Origin: Ruminococcaceae bacterium UBA1375
Lineage (GTDB): Bacteria; Bacillota; Clostridia; Oscillospirales; Ruminococcaceae
Length of the DNA: 64,000 nucleotides
Direction of reading: 5' to 3'
Assembly (NCBI GenBank): GCA_002305795.1
Contig: DBRF01000017.1
Coordinates: forward strand, 1-64,000
The translations under genes were made by a program, and so were the position numbers. The notes under the pieces were generated by a model. That model had not been told where the DNA came from, did no database searches, and saw only the letters and a program-made list of their open reading frames with translations. Every line of letters begins with the position of its first letter. Within the stretch, counting starts at the first letter, position 1. Shown piece after piece: positions 61,303 through 64,000 of this stretch.

Positions 61303-61774
61303 CTTTAAAGTACCTCCTGTCTGTTTCTTTTTGTTCCAATTTCACCATTTGCTCCAATACTTTTTGCGCCAGGCTTTGCAGCTGGGTTTTTTCCTGAGGA
61401 TTTAACACACTGCAAATATCCGATTCCATTTGATCGGCCTGCTGCAGAAAGTTTTCTCCCTCTTCCAAGAGCTTTGCTGTGGGAATCACCTTCTTTTTTC
61501 GAATATCTTCCGGGTTTTCTTCCAGGGAAAGATACCCTTTTTGCTTTAATTTCTTAATCAGCACAGACAGCGTGGGCTTTGACACCCCAATTTCATGACA
61601 CAATTCTGTGAGAAAGGTTCCTTTGGGATGGTGCCGCAGGATGTACACCAGAAAGTAGGCCTGTATTCCGCTGATTTCTTTCTCCTTGAAGCAAAGTTCC
61701 AACTGTGTTGTCAGATGCAGACCGACTTTTCGTATGGTAAAAATCAGTTCTTCTGCACTGATGTCTTCCGGCAT
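61277..61774 (-). CDS. MarR-family transcriptional regulator
   Basis: 165 residues. Winged helix at about 45-115 (GTFLTELCHEIGVSKPTLSVLIKKL, split here as GVSKPTLSVLIKKL, and the wing RKKKVIPT), with dimer helices on both sides. AGGAGG precedes the ATG. Its 3' end overlaps the first exporter gene by 26 bases. It most likely represses the exporter operon and itself, released by a drug or phenolic ligand. Confidence 0.92.
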   Translation of the reverse strand: MPEDISAEELIFTIRKVGLHLTTQLELCFKEKEISGIQAYFLVYILRHHPKGTFLTELCHEIGVSKPTLSVLIKKLKQKGYLSLEENPEDIRKKKVIPTAKLLEEGENFLQQADQMESDICSVLNPQEKTQLQSLAQKVLEQMVKLEQKETDRRYFKGEKSVATA

Positions 61775-61857
61775 TTTTACTGCACCTCCTGTAGATTGCT
61801 CCTCAGATTGGTTTCAAGCCAAACAGTTTACACCCTTATTTTCTTCTGTGCATAGAA

Positions 61858-61886
61858 ATTTTACCACGAAATTATCAAAATGTGAA
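61858..61886 (-). promoter_or_regulatory. candidate promoter of the MarR-exporter operon
   Basis: Minus-strand TTCACA (61881-61886), 17-base spacer, TAAAAT (61858-61863). The surrounding 61800-61930 is very AT-rich, so other -10 choices exist. Confidence 0.4.
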
Positions 61887-61989
61887 ATTCAAAAATATTA
61901 TATTCTATAAATATTTTTTATCGATTCTGAGCCTGTTTGGAAAAGCCCAGCTCTTCTTCCTTCTACATACTGGCTGGTAAGGGTTTGAC

Positions 61990-62018
61990 TTGCAGAAAAC
62001 GGAAGAAAGCGGTATAAT
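61990..62018 (+). promoter_or_regulatory. promoter of the LysR-family gene
   Basis: TTGCAG (61990-61995), 17-base spacer, TATAAT (62013-62018), about 60 bases ahead of the start. Confidence 0.65.
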
Positions 62019-62078
62019 CAATAAAGATATTTTATTGTTTTGAATTTTCATCTTTTGTAATAAAACCGGAGAGATTTT

Positions 62079-62966
62079 ATGAATACAGTGCAGTTAGAAT
62101 GCTTTGTGTCCGTAGCGGAACATCTGAGCTTTTCCAAAGCTTCCAAAGCCTTGAAAATCACCCAGCCCGCCGTCAGCCATCAGATCCAAACCCTGGAAGA
62201 AGAACTGGAGGCGAAACTCTTTCACCGCACCAGCAAAAGCGTCTCCCTGACCCAGGAGGGAATCCTGTTTCTGGCAGATGCGCAGCTGATATTGAAAACC
62301 GCCCTTTCCGCCAAAGAACGTCTTGGAATGCGGGAACACCTTATCCCCTTTGAATTAGGGTGCCACAACCATATGGAATTAAACCTGCTGCCGCCTATCT
62401 TAAAGCAGCTGATGCAGGAATTTCCGCTGCTGCGCCCTTCCATCCGCCTGGTTCCCTTTCCCTCCTTAATCAGCCTGGTGGAAAACAGCCAGGTCCAGGC
62501 TGCACTGGGGATCAAAGAAGAATCCAAAAAATCCATCCTGTTTTTCAAAGAACTTTGCGTGGTACCCGTTGCCTGCGTCTGTTCGCCGGAACATCCCTTA
62601 GCACAGCATCAGGCCCTGACCAAAGACCAACTGAAAGGGAATTTCATTGCCTGTTCCCCCCGCCAGATTTCTAATGCGGTTTTTTCTGCTCAAAGCGGCG
62701 TACTGGCAGACCTGCCCCCGGAGCAGCGGTTTTACACCGAAAACATCGAAAGCGCCTTGGCGTTGGCCAAGGCGGGTATCGGCTACACCCTGTACCCAGA
62801 TATTCCCCAGGCCAGGGAAGCCGGGCTGTGCTATCTTCCCGTCCATGACCTGCCCGGCATTTCCTTTGGAGTGTACTACCCCTACGGGCAGAACCACCCG
62901 GTGCTGAAGCGGTTTCTGACCCTGATTTCCCGGTCGCTGCAGGAGGGGGATTTTTCCAATCCATAA
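62079..62966 (+). CDS. LysR-family transcriptional regulator
   Basis: 295 residues: winged helix 1-65 (LSFSKASKALKITQPAVSHQIQTLEEELEAKLF, of which AVSHQIQTLE is the recognition helix) and a periplasmic-binding-type ligand domain from about 90. Its own target is unclear, since LysR genes usually diverge from it and the divergent neighbour here is the MarR-exporter operon 300 bases away. A weak ribosome site (CCGGAGAG) precedes the ATG. Confidence 0.92.
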   Translation: MNTVQLECFVSVAEHLSFSKASKALKITQPAVSHQIQTLEEELEAKLFHRTSKSVSLTQEGILFLADAQLILKTALSAKERLGMREHLIPFELGCHNHMELNLLPPILKQLMQEFPLLRPSIRLVPFPSLISLVENSQVQAALGIKEESKKSILFFKELCVVPVACVCSPEHPLAQHQALTKDQLKGNFIACSPRQISNAVFSAQSGVLADLPPEQRFYTENIESALALAKAGIGYTLYPDIPQAREAGLCYLPVHDLPGISFGVYYPYGQNHPVLKRFLTLISRSLQEGDFSNP

Positions 62967-63090
62967 AGCACAACATACGATTGTCTGACCCCAGGCGGAA
63001 AATCGGTCAGATTGACTTGTCCGAACAAATCCCTTCCCATCAAAGCAGCCCCGACACCCGTTTTATCCTCATTGGAAAAAGACAAAATAA

Positions 63091-63124
63091 AAGGATGAAC
63101 CGCTTTTTCTTACGGTTCATCCTT
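63091..63124. terminator. shared terminator between the LysR and exonuclease genes
   Basis: Twelve-base perfect stem AAGGATGAACCG/CGGTTCATCCTT with a ten-base loop, A run before and T run after, between convergent genes. Confidence 0.9.
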
Positions 63125-63128
63125 ATTT

Positions 63129-63881
63129 TTATTCCCAAATCAATTCCACCGGGCAATGGTCGCTGCCCATCACCTGGGTGTGAATGTTAGCTTCCTTCAC
63201 CCGATCCTTGATCCGGTGGGATACCAAAAAATAGTCAATCCGCCAGCCGGCATTCTTTTCCCTGGCCTTAAAGCGATAGCTCCACCAGCTGTAAATCCCC
63301 GTTTCCTCCGGGTGGAGATACCGGAAGGTGTCAGTAAAACCACTGTCCAGCAGCTGGGTCATCTTGCCCCGCTCCTCGTCGCTGAATCCGGCGTTGCCCC
63401 GGTTGGTCTTGGGGTTTTTCAAATCAATCTCCTGGTGTGCCACATTCAAATCCCCGCAGACAATCACCGGTTTCTTTTCATCCAGGGCATGAAGGTAGGT
63501 GCGGAAGGCATCCTCCCAGGCCATCCGAAAATCCAGCCGCGCCAAACCTTGCTGGGCGTTGGGGGTGTACACCGTGACCAGATAATGGTCCTCAAATTCC
63601 AGAGTGATGCTCCGCCCTTCCCCGGTCATGGCTTCATCCCCGATGTCGTAAGCCACCGACAAAGGCTCTCGCTTACAGAACACCGCCGTGCCGGAATAGC
63701 CCTTTTTCACTGCGGAATGCCAATACTGATGGTAACCCGGCAGCTCCAGCTCCACCTGCCCCGGCTGGAGCTTGGTCTCCTGCAAGCAAAATGCATCCGC
63801 ATCCTGCTGCCAAAAATAATCCAAAAAGCCTTTACCCAAACAAGCCCGCAGGCCGTTTACATTCCAGGAAAGATATTTCAT
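63129..63881 (-). CDS. xth: exodeoxyribonuclease III
   Basis: 250 residues of the ExoIII/AP endonuclease family, which nicks DNA at abasic sites and degrades 3' ends in base excision repair. Motifs are WNVNGLRA, LQETKLQ with the metal-binding Glu, GYSGTAVF, CGDLNVAH with Asp and Asn, and GSDHCPVEL with the catalytic Asp-His. Full length for the group. CAAGGAGAA precedes the ATG. Single gene, followed by the LysR gene in convergent orientation. Confidence 0.95.
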   Translation of the reverse strand: MKYLSWNVNGLRACLGKGFLDYFWQQDADAFCLQETKLQPGQVELELPGYHQYWHSAVKKGYSGTAVFCKREPLSVAYDIGDEAMTGEGRSITLEFEDHYLVTVYTPNAQQGLARLDFRMAWEDAFRTYLHALDEKKPVIVCGDLNVAHQEIDLKNPKTNRGNAGFSDEERGKMTQLLDSGFTDTFRYLHPEETGIYSWWSYRFKAREKNAGWRIDYFLVSHRIKDRVKEANIHTQVMGSDHCPVELIWE

Positions 63882-63899
63882 GGTCGTTCTCCTTGCTTC

Positions 63900-63932
63900 A
63901 AAAATCCCGCAGAATCCACAGGACTCTGCGGG
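63900..63932 (-). terminator. terminator of the partial gene at the window end
   Basis: Minus-strand stem CCCGCAGA/TCTGCGGG with an 11-base loop and a short T run, 7 bases beyond the stop at 63939. Confidence 0.75.
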
Positions 63933-63938
63933 AAACTA

Positions 63939-64000
63939 TTATTCTTCCAAATGCCCTTCCTTATAATAACCCACATAGCCGGTATTGCTGGAAGTACACT
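63939..64000 (-). CDS. C-terminal end of an unidentified protein (partial)
   Basis: The minus strand is open from the window edge to a TAA at 63939-63941 and ends in TGYVGYYKEGHLEE. Codon use and the terminator just beyond suggest a real gene end. The rest lies outside the window; no family can be named. Confidence 0.5.
   Translation of the reverse strand, partial: CTSSNTGYVGYYKEGHLEE

Overview
The window looks like chromosomal DNA of a strictly anaerobic, Gram-positive Clostridia bacterium, probably of the gut-dwelling Oscillospirales/Ruminococcaceae type. The evidence is a hybrid cluster protein with the strict-anaerobe cysteine spacing, GntR/Rrf2/MerR/LytTR regulators, a trehalose PTS, sortase-type and lipoprotein anchors, strong AGGAGG ribosome sites with several TTG/GTG starts, and a cohesin-dockerin protein. 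By eye the GC content is well above 50%. There is no rRNA, CRISPR array, transposase, integrase or phage module; it reads as ordinary core plus lineage-specific chromosome. The species cannot be named from sequence alone.

Layout. 0-11 kb: hybrid cluster protein, a membrane glycosyltransferase with a tiny upstream gene, quinolinate synthase, a DUF2156 protein, an Rrf2 regulator with a CAAX-type membrane protease, an SPFH/zinc-ribbon and Tim44-like/zinc-ribbon pair, asparagine synthase and a fluoride channel. 11-20 kb: M23 cell-wall peptidase, zinc-ribbon protein, EamA transporter, tRNA-Met and tRNA-Glu, a MerR-ABC drug-resistance-type operon, and a GH32 sucrase with an aldo-keto reductase. 20-28 kb: cohesin-dockerin protein, then a trehalose island (ROK glucokinase, HPr, trehalose-6-phosphate hydrolase, frameshifted trehalose EIIBCA, divergent TreR-like regulator with operator palindromes). 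28-44 kb: ADP-ribosylglycohydrolase, a surface papain-like protease, initiator tRNA, RsmE, CmpB-type membrane protein, GNAT, MalQ, alpha/beta hydrolase, an AAA+ ATPase, a CyuA-type cysteine desulfidase and an M16C peptidase. 44-46 kb: an AgrC/AgrA-like two-component system whose kinase is frameshifted. 46-54 kb: an apparently single leftward operon encoding a membrane-anchored protein with four copies of an unrecognised domain, a lipoprotein with one copy of it, two ABC exporter subunits, a cysteine-rich trigger-factor-like protein, thioredoxin, and a ferredoxin:thioredoxin-reductase-type catalytic subunit. 54-64 kb: XRE-ABC operon, MarR-controlled heterodimeric ABC exporter, LysR regulator, exonuclease III and the end of another gene.

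How genes work together. In the trehalose island the PTS imports trehalose as trehalose-6-phosphate, the hydrolase splits it to glucose plus glucose-6-phosphate, and the glucokinase captures the free glucose; the co-encoded HPr carries the catalytic His15 but has Arg where the regulatory Ser46 normally sits. In the 46-54 kb operon, exporter, extracytoplasmic repeat-domain proteins, chaperone-like protein and a thiol-redox pair suggest a secretion or surface system linked to thiol chemistry; this is the best candidate for an undescribed system. Two genes (trehalose permease and AgrC-like kinase) are each broken by one base in a C homopolymer, so either real inactivation/phase variation or a sequencing error must be considered.
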